DNA of 64,000 nt from Ferrimonas aestuarii (GTDB lineage: Bacteria > Pseudomonadota > Gammaproteobacteria > Enterobacterales > Shewanellaceae), in the NCBI RefSeq assembly GCF_005116665.1, contig NZ_SWCJ01000004.1, forward strand, positions 1-64,000. The letters run 5' to 3'. Positions 54,360-62,832 of the stretch are shown in pieces. Made by a program: the position numbers and the translations under genes. The notes beneath the pieces are model-generated. The model was not told the DNA's origin, did no database searches, and worked only from the letters and a program-made list of their open reading frames with translations. Every line of letters begins with the position of its first letter. The stretch's first letter is position 1.

Positions 54360-56285
54360 TTACTTGGTGATGGGAAACGCCCGTTTCAGATCATCCAAGT
54401 TATCCGTGGCGTGCCCAGCAAGGGCTCCTTGATAGCCACTCACATCCAGCATTTGTAACCGCTGACGCTCTGCAGAGCTCTCTACACCTTCGGCGTAGAT
54501 CTTGACTGGATGATACACCAAGCTGCGCACTAAGCTTCCTATAACTAGCTGATTCTCCGGCCTTATATGTATTTTTTGCGACAAGCTGGCATGCAGCTTA
54601 ATGATATCGATGCCGAAGTTTTCAATGTAATCGAGGGATTCCACCGTCTGGCCAACCCCATCCACCGCCAGCAAACAGTCGGCGCTTTTTAGCTGCTTAA
54701 GTGGTCCAGCTAGCTCATCGGCGTGGGTAACCAGCTCCTTTTCATTGAGCTCCACAATCAGCTGTTGGCGGCGACTGCTGTAACTGGCGAGTAGCATCTT
54801 AAGTCGTTTGATAAAACGGTCGTGCATCAGCGACTGCGCTTTAACGTTCACCGACACCGCTGCTGGCCACTGCTGATCCCGAAGCTGCCTTAGGGCAATC
54901 TCGATCAGTCTCAGTTCAATCTGAGGCAGCAAACCACAGCGCCAAGCCATTGGCCGATATAGGCTTGCCCGAACCAGCTCCCCTTGGGCATTACGCATGC
55001 GGCTAAACACCTCTAGGTGTTGCAGCTTGCCCTGCTGATTGACCACAGGTGCCATCTCGGTCACCAAGCCATCGCGGTTGAGGGCATTCTCAATCATGCT
55101 GCGCCAGCGAACCGACCCCTGAGCCAGTTCCCGATCGACGGCGCCTTTGTCATACATGAACCAGCCGCTGTCTCCCTGAAGCTGTGCCGCTCTGAGCGCC
55201 ATCTCCGCTTCGGAGATCACTTGGTCCACCTCATCACCGCGGTTGTAGTAGGCCACACCGATGTGCACTGCCTCATCCTTATCAACCCCTTTGGGCAGGT
55301 TCAGCAGTGGAATCGCTTTAACCAACTTAGCAATTAGGGTTTCGCCATCTTTCAGAGGCAATTGAGGTATCAAAATCGCCAACTCTAAGGTTGAGCGACT
55401 GGCAAATACCGCATCAAAATGAGTGCTTAAGATCGGCTGGGCCAGCTCAATAAATTGTTTAATCACCGTCAGTTGGTTGTGGCCATCTTCTCCCTCAAGG
55501 CCATCAAACTGAACCAGCAACACCATCCCCTGCTGACGCATCTCCCCCTCTTTAGCGAATGCGTGCAGGCGGTGTTCGAAGAAACTGCGGTTGCCAATGC
55601 CTAAGTTGGCATCGAGAAAAGTGTTGGCGCGAATGTAGTGATCCAGACTCTTCTTGGCTTCTCGCTCATGGCGCCAGCTTCGATACAACTTACTTATCGC
55701 CCGAGAGGCACTGATGGGGCGCTCCCCTTTTTCAGCGTGGGCCGCAGCCTCCATGTCACCCTCGAGGATGCGCCTTGTCCTCGCCGCTAGGCGCTCAACC
55801 CCATCCATCTCACTGGACAGCCAGAAAAACCCGACCACCACCATCGCAAACGCCGCCACCAGGCCAGCAGCAATAATGGCGAACTCTCTGGCACTAAAGC
55901 CGCTGATGATCCGAGGCTTAGGCATGGTGATGTGCATCCGCACTTCGTTAGACAGGCGCACGTCATAGCTGTTTTGCCGTTTTTGTTGGGGATAGGGCGC
56001 TTGCCAACGATAGAGATCGTCGCCATCTAGGCTGAGCCTGAATCGTGAAAATTCGTAACTCAATAGCAGATCCGGCAACCATTTATCTAAGGCACTCAGA
56101 TCGGCATTACGAAAAAACTGGCGCTCCATGGTGGCCGCCATGTACTTAACATTCTGTTCTTGTGTGCGATTAGCATGAGAAAACGCTGCCGTCCATGAGC
56201 TGGCCAGCAGTGCTAATACCACTATGGTCAGCGACGCAATCCAAAATGCGATCAATCGCTGGGTTTGTTCCCTGGTTTTCTTCAT
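54360..56285 (-). CDS. csrD: RNase E specificity factor CsrD (MshH)
   Basis: Membrane regulator that in E. coli targets the small RNAs CsrB and CsrC for decay and so raises CsrA activity. The 641-residue product has two membrane helices (about 11-30 and 138-160), a HAMP-like coiled linker, then a degenerate GGDEF domain (the motif position reads ASRSTLELAI) and a degenerate EAL domain (EVFSRMR in place of EALLR; LNEKELV; GVESSAE at the end). It should not make or cleave c-di-GMP. The ATG at 56285 follows GGGG. In Vibrio and Shewanella the same gene, mshH, heads the MSHA locus. Confidence 0.93.
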   Translation of the reverse strand: MKKTREQTQRLIAFWIASLTIVVLALLASSWTAAFSHANRTQEQNVKYMAATMERQFFRNADLSALDKWLPDLLLSYEFSRFRLSLDGDDLYRWQAPYPQQKRQNSYDVRLSNEVRMHITMPKPRIISGFSAREFAIIAAGLVAAFAMVVVGFFWLSSEMDGVERLAARTRRILEGDMEAAAHAEKGERPISASRAISKLYRSWRHEREAKKSLDHYIRANTFLDANLGIGNRSFFEHRLHAFAKEGEMRQQGMVLLVQFDGLEGEDGHNQLTVIKQFIELAQPILSTHFDAVFASRSTLELAILIPQLPLKDGETLIAKLVKAIPLLNLPKGVDKDEAVHIGVAYYNRGDEVDQVISEAEMALRAAQLQGDSGWFMYDKGAVDRELAQGSVRWRSMIENALNRDGLVTEMAPVVNQQGKLQHLEVFSRMRNAQGELVRASLYRPMAWRCGLLPQIELRLIEIALRQLRDQQWPAAVSVNVKAQSLMHDRFIKRLKMLLASYSSRRQQLIVELNEKELVTHADELAGPLKQLKSADCLLAVDGVGQTVESLDYIENFGIDIIKLHASLSQKIHIRPENQLVIGSLVRSLVYHPVKIYAEGVESSAERQRLQMLDVSGYQGALAGHATDNLDDLKRAFPITK

Positions 56286-56474
56286 TACCAACCCCGATCC
56301 AGTCGTTCACCACTCCCTGGCAATCATGCTGTCATCCAGACAGGATCAAGGTATCGAAAAAACACAACTAAATCTAAGATTTAATTCGATATTCGCTGAA
56401 AAAGTCCGGTTTGTGCACCGATCCAAATTCAAAACCAAGTGTGACTTAAGAAGCCATCGCACCACAGTTAATAG

Positions 56475-57107
56475 TCAAAGCCGATGAAACGCATCCAATA
56501 GCTGTTTTGACGCTAGTCTGGGGTTATCGGAATGGCAGATCGCCGAAACCAAAGCAACGCCTGCACAGCCGGTGGCGGCCACCTGTGCCACGTTGTTGAG
56601 CGTCAGGCCGCCAATGGCCACCACAGGCAGAGAGCACTCCTTTACCGCTTGAGCCAACCCCGCCAAGCCCCAGTGGGTTTTGGTGTTGGTTTTCGTTGGC
56701 GTAGGAAAGATGGCACTCAGGCCGATGTAATCGATGGGCAACTGGCGACAATCGGCCAGTTGCTGCTCGGTTTCAATGGAGAGCCCGAGGATCTTATCCG
56801 GGCCGATGAGCCTGCGCGCCAGCGTCGCCGGCATGTCACTTTGCCCAAGGTGTACCCCATCGGCATCCACCGCCAGAGCGACATCAACGCGGTCGTTGAT
56901 GATGAGCGGCACACCGCTGCCCAACAGCGCCTGCTTTAGGATCTTAGCCCGGTCAATGAACGCTCGAACGTCGCCATGTTTCTCTCTAAGCTGAACCGCA
57001 GTCACTCCACCGGCGACCGCTTGACGAACCACCCACTCCATCTCCTCGATGGACTGATGGTCATCGGTGACCAGATACAAAGCGTACGGGTGTTGAGTCG
57101 CAGCCAT
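56475..57107 (-). CDS. thiE: Thiamine phosphate synthase
   Basis: Joins HMP pyrophosphate and HET phosphate to form thiamine monophosphate. The 210-residue product is a TIM barrel with QLREKHGD, the pyrophosphate site INDRVDVALAVDADGVHLGQSD and the C-terminal VAIGGLTLNNV. Two ATGs lie in tandem after GGGGG; the second gives better spacing. It is the last gene of the thi operon, seven to ten bases after thiM. No clear terminator is seen in the 189 bases to csrD. Confidence 0.95.
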   Translation of the reverse strand: MAATQHPYALYLVTDDHQSIEEMEWVVRQAVAGGVTAVQLREKHGDVRAFIDRAKILKQALLGSGVPLIINDRVDVALAVDADGVHLGQSDMPATLARRLIGPDKILGLSIETEQQLADCRQLPIDYIGLSAIFPTPTKTNTKTHWGLAGLAQAVKECSLPVVAIGGLTLNNVAQVAATGCAGVALVSAICHSDNPRLASKQLLDAFHRL

Positions 57108-57116
57108 CATGCCCCC

Positions 57117-57923
57117 TTAATTCACTACCGAGAGCTTTAACCGAAGCTCCAACTGTTCCGGCGTTAACTGATACAGCTCGTCCAGCAAGTTCACCTGCAA
57201 ACTGCCAGGGCCCGCCGCATGGCTGGAGGCCTCCTGCCCCGCCACTCCCATGACCGCAGTGGCAGCCAAGCCCGTAGTTTCACCAATGGCGGCAAAGGCA
57301 CCGGTGATGGCGGTATGAGAACAGCCCATGCCGGTAACAAAAGGCATCAGCGAGTTGCCGTTTTCCAACTTCACTACCTCGGTTGCGGTCACCACAAAAT
57401 CAGTGGCACCTGAGATCACCACGTTGGCACCATAACTGGTGACCAGAGCCTTAGCAGCCATCACGGCACTTTGGCTGCTGTCCAAGGCGTCAACGCCTTT
57501 AGACTGAGCCTGTGCCCCAGCCATCGCCATGATCTCAGAGGCGTTGCCACGAATAGTCAGCTTGTTGGCAAGCTCAGCAAAGTCTCTGGCGGTATCGGTG
57601 CGCAATCGGCTGGCACCACAGCCAACTGGGTCCAGCACCACGGGTTTTCCAAACTCATTGGCTTGCTCGATGGCAAAGCGCATGCGCGAAATCCAGTGGC
57701 TGTCCAGCGTACCTATGTTGATCACCAGCGATCCGGCGAAGCTCATCATCTCCGCCATCTCTTGCCGGCTATGCGCCATGATTGGCGATGCGCCGATGGC
57801 CAGCAGTGCATTGGCACTGTTGTTCATCACCACATAATTGGTCAGGTTCACCACTAAGGGCTTTGCGGTACGCAGCTGCGTCAGCGCTTCACCAATTTTC
57901 TGAATGCATTCATTGTGATCCAT
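57117..57923 (-). CDS. thiM: Hydroxyethylthiazole kinase
   Basis: Salvage kinase phosphorylating the thiazole alcohol HET. The 268-residue product is a ribokinase-like enzyme with [35 protein letters not shown] and the anion hole [13 protein letters not shown]. It lies 14 bases after tenA. Confidence 0.96.
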   Translation of the reverse strand: MDHNECIQKIGEALTQLRTAKPLVVNLTNYVVMNNSANALLAIGASPIMAHSRQEMAEMMSFAGSLVINIGTLDSHWISRMRFAIEQANEFGKPVVLDPVGCGASRLRTDTARDFAELANKLTIRGNASEIMAMAGAQAQSKGVDALDSSQSAVMAAKALVTSYGANVVISGATDFVVTATEVVKLENGNSLMPFVTGMGCSHTAITGAFAAIGETTGLAATAVMGVAGQEASSHAAGPGSLQVNLLDELYQLTPEQLELRLKLSVVN

Positions 57924-57937
57924 GAACTTACCTCTAC

Positions 57938-58600
57938 CTAAAGACAGGCATCAATACTCTGTTGCCAGAAAGCCACTTCCATACGCGTTGCGGTGGCGAA
58001 GATGGTTTTTAACTGATTGCCTCGCACACTATCAACATCTATCTCTGCCAACAATGTCTCAAGGTGGTCACGACTGCTGCTCACTCCAGTTTGGAACTCA
58101 TCTCCCCCATAGAGGGCAAGCCAGCTGCCATAGGGGTTTGAGTCTAGGTCGATTTCGCTGTGAAACCGTTCTCGACCAATCTGCGCATACCCTAAGGCGC
58201 AGGGCGCTAAGGCAACGTACAGATCGGTGGCGTCTCCTTGGCAACCACTGTCCAGTACATAACGGGTGTAGGCTACGGTGCCAGGCGCTTCCGGCGTTTG
58301 CTCCATCGCTGCTTCGCTCAATCCCCACTGCTCACAGTAACTGACGTGATGGGCAATTTCGCTGTCCAAAAGCGCCTGCAAACTGGGCAGCCCATGGCGC
58401 ATCTCAGCTAGGGTGCGCGCTTTGTAGATCGCCAGTGCGTAGGCGCGGGCATACTGCTTCAAAAACAGAAAGTCTTGCTGCAAGTAGTGTTGATACACCG
58501 CTTGGGGCAAGGTACCCGCCGCCAGTTGTTCAACAAATGGATGCTGGGTATAAGCTTGCCAATCGGATTGGCAATGCAGAATCAGGTCTTCAACTTTCAT
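57938..58600 (-). CDS. tenA: Aminopyrimidine aminohydrolase TenA
   Basis: Hydrolyses the amino or formylamino form of the thiamine pyrimidine to HMP, letting cells recycle degraded thiamine. The 220-residue all-helical product has the active-site cysteine Cys134 in [13 protein letters not shown] and the conserved acidic pair near the C-terminus. It lies eight bases after thiY. With ThiXYZ it forms the known FAMP salvage route. Confidence 0.94.
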   Translation of the reverse strand: MKVEDLILHCQSDWQAYTQHPFVEQLAAGTLPQAVYQHYLQQDFLFLKQYARAYALAIYKARTLAEMRHGLPSLQALLDSEIAHHVSYCEQWGLSEAAMEQTPEAPGTVAYTRYVLDSGCQGDATDLYVALAPCALGYAQIGRERFHSEIDLDSNPYGSWLALYGGDEFQTGVSSSRDHLETLLAEIDVDSVRGNQLKTIFATATRMEVAFWQQSIDACL

Positions 58601-58608
58601 GACATCCC

Positions 58609-59553
58609 CTACGGCTGAATCACAAACTTAAGGGCAGGAATCGGTTTTTCAATGACTCCGTGCTTAGCCATAAATTGGCTGAAATGGTTGTAACCTTGCA
58701 GATCCATCGCCCCAGGGCGCAGGGCAAACCTCGGCAAGGTGTCTCGCCACGCCAATCGATTCAGTTCGGTATTCAAAGTATCTGGCGCGTAGGCCACAAA
58801 TTCTTGCCAAGCTTGCTGAGGATGGTTGGTGATGTAAGTGACCGCTTGCTCAAGCGCAGCATTGAAGCGCCCTAGAGCATCGGCATCATAGTGCTCTGCA
58901 TTCGCCACTACCACCAACTCATCGTAGTTTGGCACCCCATGCTCTTCTGGGAAAAACGCCCTCGCCGGGTGCCCCTCCAACGCCAACTGATTGGTCTCAA
59001 AGTTACGCAGGCCACCCCAGATGGCATCGACTCGGCCGGTTGCTAAAGAGGATGAGAGTGCCCACCCCACGTTGACGATCTTTACCTCATCGTATCGTAT
59101 TCCAGCACTGGCCAGCATAGTGCCAATGGTCGCCTCTTCATTGCCGGCAATGGCAATGCCGATGGTTTTGCCTTTGAGATCGGCCAAGGAGCGAACGTTG
59201 CCCTTCTCCAATACCATGAGCGCATTCAAAGGGGTTGCGATCAGCGTTGCCGAACGTACCAACGGCAGTCCCGCGGCCACATCGATGGTTAAGCTGGTTT
59301 GATAGCTCACCGCAAGATCCACTTTCCCCGCCGCCACCAATTTGGCCGGTGTGCTTGGATCCGCAGGCTCTTGAATGGTGACATCTAGCCCCTGCTCTGC
59401 GAAATAGCCCTTCTGCTGGGCGATCACCACTGGGCCGTGATTAGGATTTACAAACCAATCCAGCATCAGAGTCAGTGACCGATTTTCAGCGACGGCCGAG
59501 CCACTCAGCAACAGCGTGATTAAGGTTAAACCTCGAACTAATTTCATCTTCAT
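58609..59553 (-). CDS. thiY: Thiamine-precursor periplasmic binding protein ThiY
   Basis: Substrate-binding protein for formylaminopyrimidine or HMP-type precursors, feeding the ThiXZ permease. The product has a signal peptide ending GSAVA and the NMT1/THI5-like fold with LMLDWFVNPNHGPVVIAQQKGYF, a sequence shared by known pyrimidine-precursor binders. Start at 59553 or two codons later at 59547; an in-frame GTG at 59580 overlaps thiX and lacks a ribosome binding site. The substrate is inferred from the adjacent tenA and thiD. Confidence 0.92.
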   Translation of the reverse strand: MKMKLVRGLTLITLLLSGSAVAENRSLTLMLDWFVNPNHGPVVIAQQKGYFAEQGLDVTIQEPADPSTPAKLVAAGKVDLAVSYQTSLTIDVAAGLPLVRSATLIATPLNALMVLEKGNVRSLADLKGKTIGIAIAGNEEATIGTMLASAGIRYDEVKIVNVGWALSSSLATGRVDAIWGGLRNFETNQLALEGHPARAFFPEEHGVPNYDELVVVANAEHYDADALGRFNAALEQAVTYITNHPQQAWQEFVAYAPDTLNTELNRLAWRDTLPRFALRPGAMDLQGYNHFSQFMAKHGVIEKPIPALKFVIQP

Positions 59554-59561
59554 CTTCTTGT

Positions 59562-60323
59562 TTAATAGGTTGAGTGCCACCAGATGGCACGTCGTAATAA
59601 GCGATCAGTCACGAAATAGAGCGTCACTGCCATCGCCGCTAAAACAAATAGGGCTGCAAACATCTCATCAATGTGCATCCGAGCATTGGCTTGCAGCATT
59701 AAATAGCCTAAGCCAGCACTGGAGCCCACCCATTCGCCCACCACGGCTCCGATGGGTGCCACCACCACTGCCACTCGAATGCCTGACGCTAATGCAGGCA
59801 TGGCGGCTGGCAGCCGAACGTGCCACAACAACTGCCAGCGACTGGCCGACAGGGTATTGGCCAGATCCAGATACCCTTGAGGCGTAGAGCGCAAGCCGTC
59901 GTAACAGCATGTGGTTACGGGGAAAAAGATAATGATCGCCGCCATCACCACCTTGGAGGTGATGCCATAGCCCAGCCACAGCATCAAAATTGGCGCAATG
60001 GCAAACACCGGAATCGCCTGACTGGCGATCAAAATTGGCAGCAACCAGCGCCTAAGTGGCGCAAACAGCAGCATCTGCAGCGCAAACACCAGCCCCATGA
60101 CCAACCCCAGCATCAGCCCCAACAGAATCTCCTGGGCCGTCACCCAGCCATGCTCAATAAGCACCGGGTAACGGGTCACTAGCTTGGCCAGTACCGCTTG
60201 TGGACTTGGCAAAATGAACGAGGGAACCTGAGTAAAACTCACCACCGCCTGCCACAGCCCCAACAACACCAAGGCCGTAATAAGTAAACGGACTCCGGAG
60301 CCAACGCCCTTAAACGAGTTCAT
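59562..60323 (-). CDS. thiX: Thiamine-precursor ABC transporter permease ThiX
   Basis: Inner-membrane permease of 253 residues with about six helices and the EAA loop that docks with the ATPase (LANTLSASRWQLLWHVRLP). The ATG at 60323 is 14 bases inside the end of thiZ; the longer reading to 60383 lies within thiZ and is rejected. Confidence 0.93.
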   Translation of the reverse strand: MNSFKGVGSGVRLLITALVLLGLWQAVVSFTQVPSFILPSPQAVLAKLVTRYPVLIEHGWVTAQEILLGLMLGLVMGLVFALQMLLFAPLRRWLLPILIASQAIPVFAIAPILMLWLGYGITSKVVMAAIIIFFPVTTCCYDGLRSTPQGYLDLANTLSASRWQLLWHVRLPAAMPALASGIRVAVVVAPIGAVVGEWVGSSAGLGYLMLQANARMHIDEMFAALFVLAAMAVTLYFVTDRLLRRAIWWHSTY

Positions 60324-61068
60324 CGACCGCCTCCGGTTGCAGTTGCTGTAAAATCTGCTGTTGCAGCGCCGCCAACTCACCATCGAGCACTCTTGGCGCC
60401 GCTGTGTTAGGTAGCCTCAGCGCCACAGGCATCGCCGGGCGCCCCTGCAGCACATACAGCCGGTCTGCCAGTCGCAACGCCTCTTGGGGATCGTGGGTGA
60501 TCAGCACCACGGTTTTGTTCGCCAACAATTGGGCCGCCAGATTTTGCAAACGGTGGCGAGTTACCGCATCCAAAGCAGAAAAGGGCTCATCCATCAGCAC
60601 CAACGGTCGGTCTTGCATCAAGGTTCTCGCCAGCGCTACCCGCTGTCTCTGCCCACCGGACAACTGTTGAGGGTAAGCGTTCACCAACTTGCCCAAGCCA
60701 ACCTGCTGCAGTAGTTGTGTCGCTCGCTGACGTAAATCACGTTGACTGTCCCCTACCGGAGCAAAGCGCTCGGCCACGCAAACGTTATCCAGCACGCTCA
60801 GCCAAGGCAGTAGCAGATCTTGCTGAGCCATGTAAGCCACCCGGCCCGAAAGCGACAAACCGTCATCGGTACGAATCTCTCCGTCACACTTTGCTTGCTG
60901 ATCCAATAGACCAGCAAGCGCCCGCAGCAAACTGGTTTTGCCGCAGCCACTGGCACCGACAATGACGCTCCACTGACCGGGGGCAATACACAGGTTCAAG
61001 TCGTCAAATACGGGATCCTTATCGGCTTCATAGCGCAATCCGAAGCGCCAAAGCTCGATGCCGACCAT
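60310..61068 (-). CDS. thiZ: Thiamine-precursor ABC transporter ATPase ThiZ
   Basis: ATPase of the ThiXYZ importer, 252 residues, with Walker A GASGCGKTS (38-46), signature LSGGQRQRVALARTL, Walker B LVLMDEPFSALD and switch THDPQEAL. The ATG shares one base with the thiD stop (TGATG), so translation is coupled. Confidence 0.95.
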   Translation of the reverse strand: MVGIELWRFGLRYEADKDPVFDDLNLCIAPGQWSVIVGASGCGKTSLLRALAGLLDQQAKCDGEIRTDDGLSLSGRVAYMAQQDLLLPWLSVLDNVCVAERFAPVGDSQRDLRQRATQLLQQVGLGKLVNAYPQQLSGGQRQRVALARTLMQDRPLVLMDEPFSALDAVTRHRLQNLAAQLLANKTVVLITHDPQEALRLADRLYVLQGRPAMPVALRLPNTAAPRVLDGELAALQQQILQQLQPEAVDELV

Positions 61069-61886
61069 CAACGGTTTAGCGCATAGAAGTGGTGCACCGG
61101 GCCATGGCCTCGACCCACACTGAGCTCATCCGCATGGGCGATGGCGTCACTGATGTAGCGCTTAGCCTGGGTTACCGCCTCAATAAGGTCACTCCCCTGA
61201 GCCAGATAACAAGCGATGGCCGCCGACAAGGTACAACCGGTGCCGTGAGTATTGTTGGTTGAGACTCGCGGCGAACTCAGGCGTCGACACTCTTGGGCAA
61301 GAATCAACAGATCCGTCGCCTCTGTGGTCTGCTCTAGGTGCCCCCCCTTCAGTAATACCGACTTGCAACCTAAGGCGCGCAGCCCACCGATGCATTGCTC
61401 CATCTCCGATTCAGAGCTCGGCACAGGCACACCCAAAAGCGCCGCTCCCTCCGGAAGGTTGGGGGTGATGATGTCTGCCAGAGGCAAAAGCTCCGATTTG
61501 AGGGTATCGATGGCCGAGTGTTCCAGCAGCAGGTCGCCGCTGGTGGCCACCATCACTGGGTCCACAACCACGAATTGGGGTTGGTATTGGCGAAGCTTAG
61601 ACGCCACCGCTTGAATCACCGCACTGTCAGCCAACATGCCTATCTTGACCGCAACCACATTGAGATCGGTGAACACCGCATCCAACTGCTGCTCCACAAA
61701 CTCAGGAGTCACCGCAAAAATGCCCGACACCCCTAGGGTGTTTTGAGCCGTCAGAGCGGTTATCACTGAAGCGGCATACCCTCCGGTGGCGGAGATCGCT
61801 TTAATGTCTGCTTGAATGCCGGCGCCGCCGCCACTGTCAGAGCCAGCAATGGTCAACACAATTGGAGTAGAGGTGGAACTAGACAT
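61068..61886 (-). CDS. thiD: Hydroxymethylpyrimidine/phosphomethylpyrimidine kinase
   Basis: Two-step kinase making HMP pyrophosphate for ThiE. The 272-residue product is a ribokinase-fold enzyme with TIAGSDSGGGAGIQADIK, VVDPVMVATSGDLLL and the anion hole NTHGTGCTLSAAIA. It is the first gene after the TPP riboswitch; its ribosome binding site AAGG (seven bases before the ATG) lies within a potential sequestering hairpin. Confidence 0.96.
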   Translation of the reverse strand: MSSSTSTPIVLTIAGSDSGGGAGIQADIKAISATGGYAASVITALTAQNTLGVSGIFAVTPEFVEQQLDAVFTDLNVVAVKIGMLADSAVIQAVASKLRQYQPQFVVVDPVMVATSGDLLLEHSAIDTLKSELLPLADIITPNLPEGAALLGVPVPSSESEMEQCIGGLRALGCKSVLLKGGHLEQTTEATDLLILAQECRRLSSPRVSTNNTHGTGCTLSAAIACYLAQGSDLIEAVTQAKRYISDAIAHADELSVGRGHGPVHHFYALNR

Positions 61887-61890
61887 GGTG

Positions 61891-61922
61891 TGGCCTTCTC
61901 ATTGCGCAAGAAACCAAAGCCA
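61891..61922 (-). promoter_or_regulatory. Hairpin that can hide the thiD ribosome binding site
   Basis: On the minus strand TGGCTTT (61916-61922) can pair over seven bases, one of them G-U, with AAGGCCA (61891-61897), which contains the AAGG ribosome binding site of thiD. This would be the output of the TPP riboswitch, acting on translation. The pairing is read from sequence; its use is inferred. Confidence 0.5.
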
Positions 61923-61957
61923 GCACCTACGCCACAAAGGCGTGTTGAAGTGGATCA

Positions 61958-62038
61958 TTAGTTCCCTACGTCAGAATTAACTGTTTCAGGTTCAACGGGT
62001 CCCGCATCTGCGGTCTCAGCACTAAGCTCCCCGACTAA
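61958..62038 (-). ncRNA. TPP riboswitch (THI element)
   Basis: The minus strand shows all conserved parts of the thiamine pyrophosphate aptamer: P1 TTAGT / ACTAA, CGGGGAGC, the pyrimidine-sensing GCTGAGA, hairpin CCGC-AGAT-GCGG (P3), GACCCGTTGAACCTGA, and the pyrophosphate-sensing GACGTAGGGAA. It sits 72 bases before thiD and should shut off the salvage operon when TPP is abundant. No U-tract terminator follows, so control of translation is more likely than of transcription. Confidence 0.96.
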
Positions 62039-62160
62039 TTAAGAGCAGCCCTTTCGGACTGCCAGAGCACACGTTAGGCGATCCATGAGCCGGTTCGCAA
62101 GTCTTTCTCACTGGAACTCCATCCTTGGCCATGTTTTTCTCTACTCGGCGGTCACTTTAG
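62039..62160 (-). other. Unexplained structured leader upstream of the TPP aptamer
   Basis: Between the predicted thi promoter and the aptamer lie about 150 bases that no known element explains. On the minus strand CATGGCC can pair with GGC-T-CATG, and GCAGTCC / GGGCTGC (62045-62062) closes a GAAA tetraloop over seven pairs. Two minus-strand short ORFs are present: 36 codons from 62132 (starting MAKDGVPVRKTCEPAHG) ending inside the aptamer at 62022, and 15 codons from 62086 ending at 62039, one base before the aptamer. A plus-strand frame of 33 codons (62085-62186) is also open. It may be an RNA domain, a leader peptide, or chance. Confidence 0.45.
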
Positions 62161-62184
62161 CCACGAATCTGAATGTTTCCCTTT

Positions 62185-62222
62185 AATTTTGATAAATTTT
62201 TATAATCATAAAAATCAAAATT
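62185..62222. repeat. AT-rich palindrome between the thi and VOC promoters
   Basis: AATTTTGAT...TTTTAT / ATAAAAATCAAAATT form an imperfect 38-base palindrome. It covers the -10 and spacer, and touches the -35, of the predicted thi promoter on the minus strand, so it could be an operator for one or both divergent genes. Confidence 0.55.
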
Positions 62223-62227
62223 GATAA
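62199..62227 (-). promoter_or_regulatory. Candidate promoter of the thi operon
   Basis: TTATCA (62222-62227) and TATAAA (62199-62204) on the minus strand, 17 bases apart. Transcription from here would give a leader of about 300 bases before thiD. Confidence 0.45.
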
Positions 62228-62251
62228 TTTCATAAAATCATACCCTCTCCC

Positions 62252-62257
62252 TATACT
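62252..62257 (+). promoter_or_regulatory. Candidate -10 element of the VOC-family gene
   Basis: TATACT, 42 bases before the ATG at 62299. The -35 region 17 bases upstream (TTCATA) is a weak match. Confidence 0.4.
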
Positions 62258-62298
62258 GCCCTCATCAACACAAACACTGAGACATTTTGGAGCGCACT

Positions 62299-62784
62299 AT
62301 GAAGATGAGTCACGTAGGCATCATGGTTGGCGACATGGACAAAGCCATCGAATTCTATACCCAAGCACTGGGCCTAAACGTTGTTATGGGCAAGAGTGAA
62401 GTACTGGAAGAGCGTAAGACCGCCATCGGCCGCATGTGCATCGCCGTGTTCGGTGAGAACTTTGAAAGCTTCAACATTGCCCACTTGCTGACCTCAGATG
62501 GCATTGGTGTTGAATTGTTCGAGATGAAAAATCGTCAACAACGCCACGAAGTCGATTTCAACCGAATCGGTATCTTCCATTTCAGCTTGGAAACCGACGA
62601 TTTCGAAGGCGTCATCGAGAAAACGATCAAGTTTGGTGGCAAGCAGCGTATGGATGTCATGCGCTACCACCCAGAAGATGACAGCAAACCAGCGAAGATG
62701 GTTTATCTGGAAGACCCGTTCGGCAACCTGTTTGAACTCTACTCTCACTCCTATGCAGAAACCTACTCTTCCGAGTACGAGTAA
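62299..62784 (+). CDS. VOC (glyoxalase/bleomycin-resistance) family protein
   Basis: Vicinal-oxygen-chelate protein of 161 residues with two beta-alpha-beta-beta-beta modules: HVGIMVGDMDKAIEFYTQALGL at the start and IGIFHFSLETDDFEG in the second half, ending with DPFGNLFELYSHSY. Likely metal ligands are His5 (SHVGI), Glu in VELFE, His in IFHFS and Glu in LFELY. The family includes glyoxalase I, epimerases, dioxygenases and resistance proteins, and the substrate cannot be told. The ATG at 62299 has TGGAG six bases upstream; it is a single gene divergent from the thi operon and closed by a terminator. Confidence 0.85.
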   Translation: MKMSHVGIMVGDMDKAIEFYTQALGLNVVMGKSEVLEERKTAIGRMCIAVFGENFESFNIAHLLTSDGIGVELFEMKNRQQRHEVDFNRIGIFHFSLETDDFEGVIEKTIKFGGKQRMDVMRYHPEDDSKPAKMVYLEDPFGNLFELYSHSYAETYSSEYE

Positions 62785-62802
62785 TCCAAATACAGACTAA
62801 AC

Positions 62803-62830
62803 AGGGTTGGCCAAGAGCCAACCCTTTTCG
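62803..62830 (+). terminator. Rho-independent terminator after the VOC-family gene
   Basis: AGGGTTGGC / GCCAACCCT (62803-62811 with 62817-62825) with loop CAAGA is followed by TTTC. The mirror-image run (AAAA) on the other side is short, so it mainly serves the plus strand but may also slow the convergent gene. Confidence 0.9.
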
Positions 62831-62832
62831 GC

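Noticed and set aside
36059-56285. MSHA locus as a recently acquired genomic island
   Set aside because: No integrase, tRNA, direct repeats or obvious shift in base composition flank it, and this position between mreB and csrD is common in related genera.
62085-62186. 33-codon plus-strand ORF in the thi leader
   Set aside because: It has no visible ribosome binding site and lies antisense to a structured leader; mentioned only as an alternative explanation.
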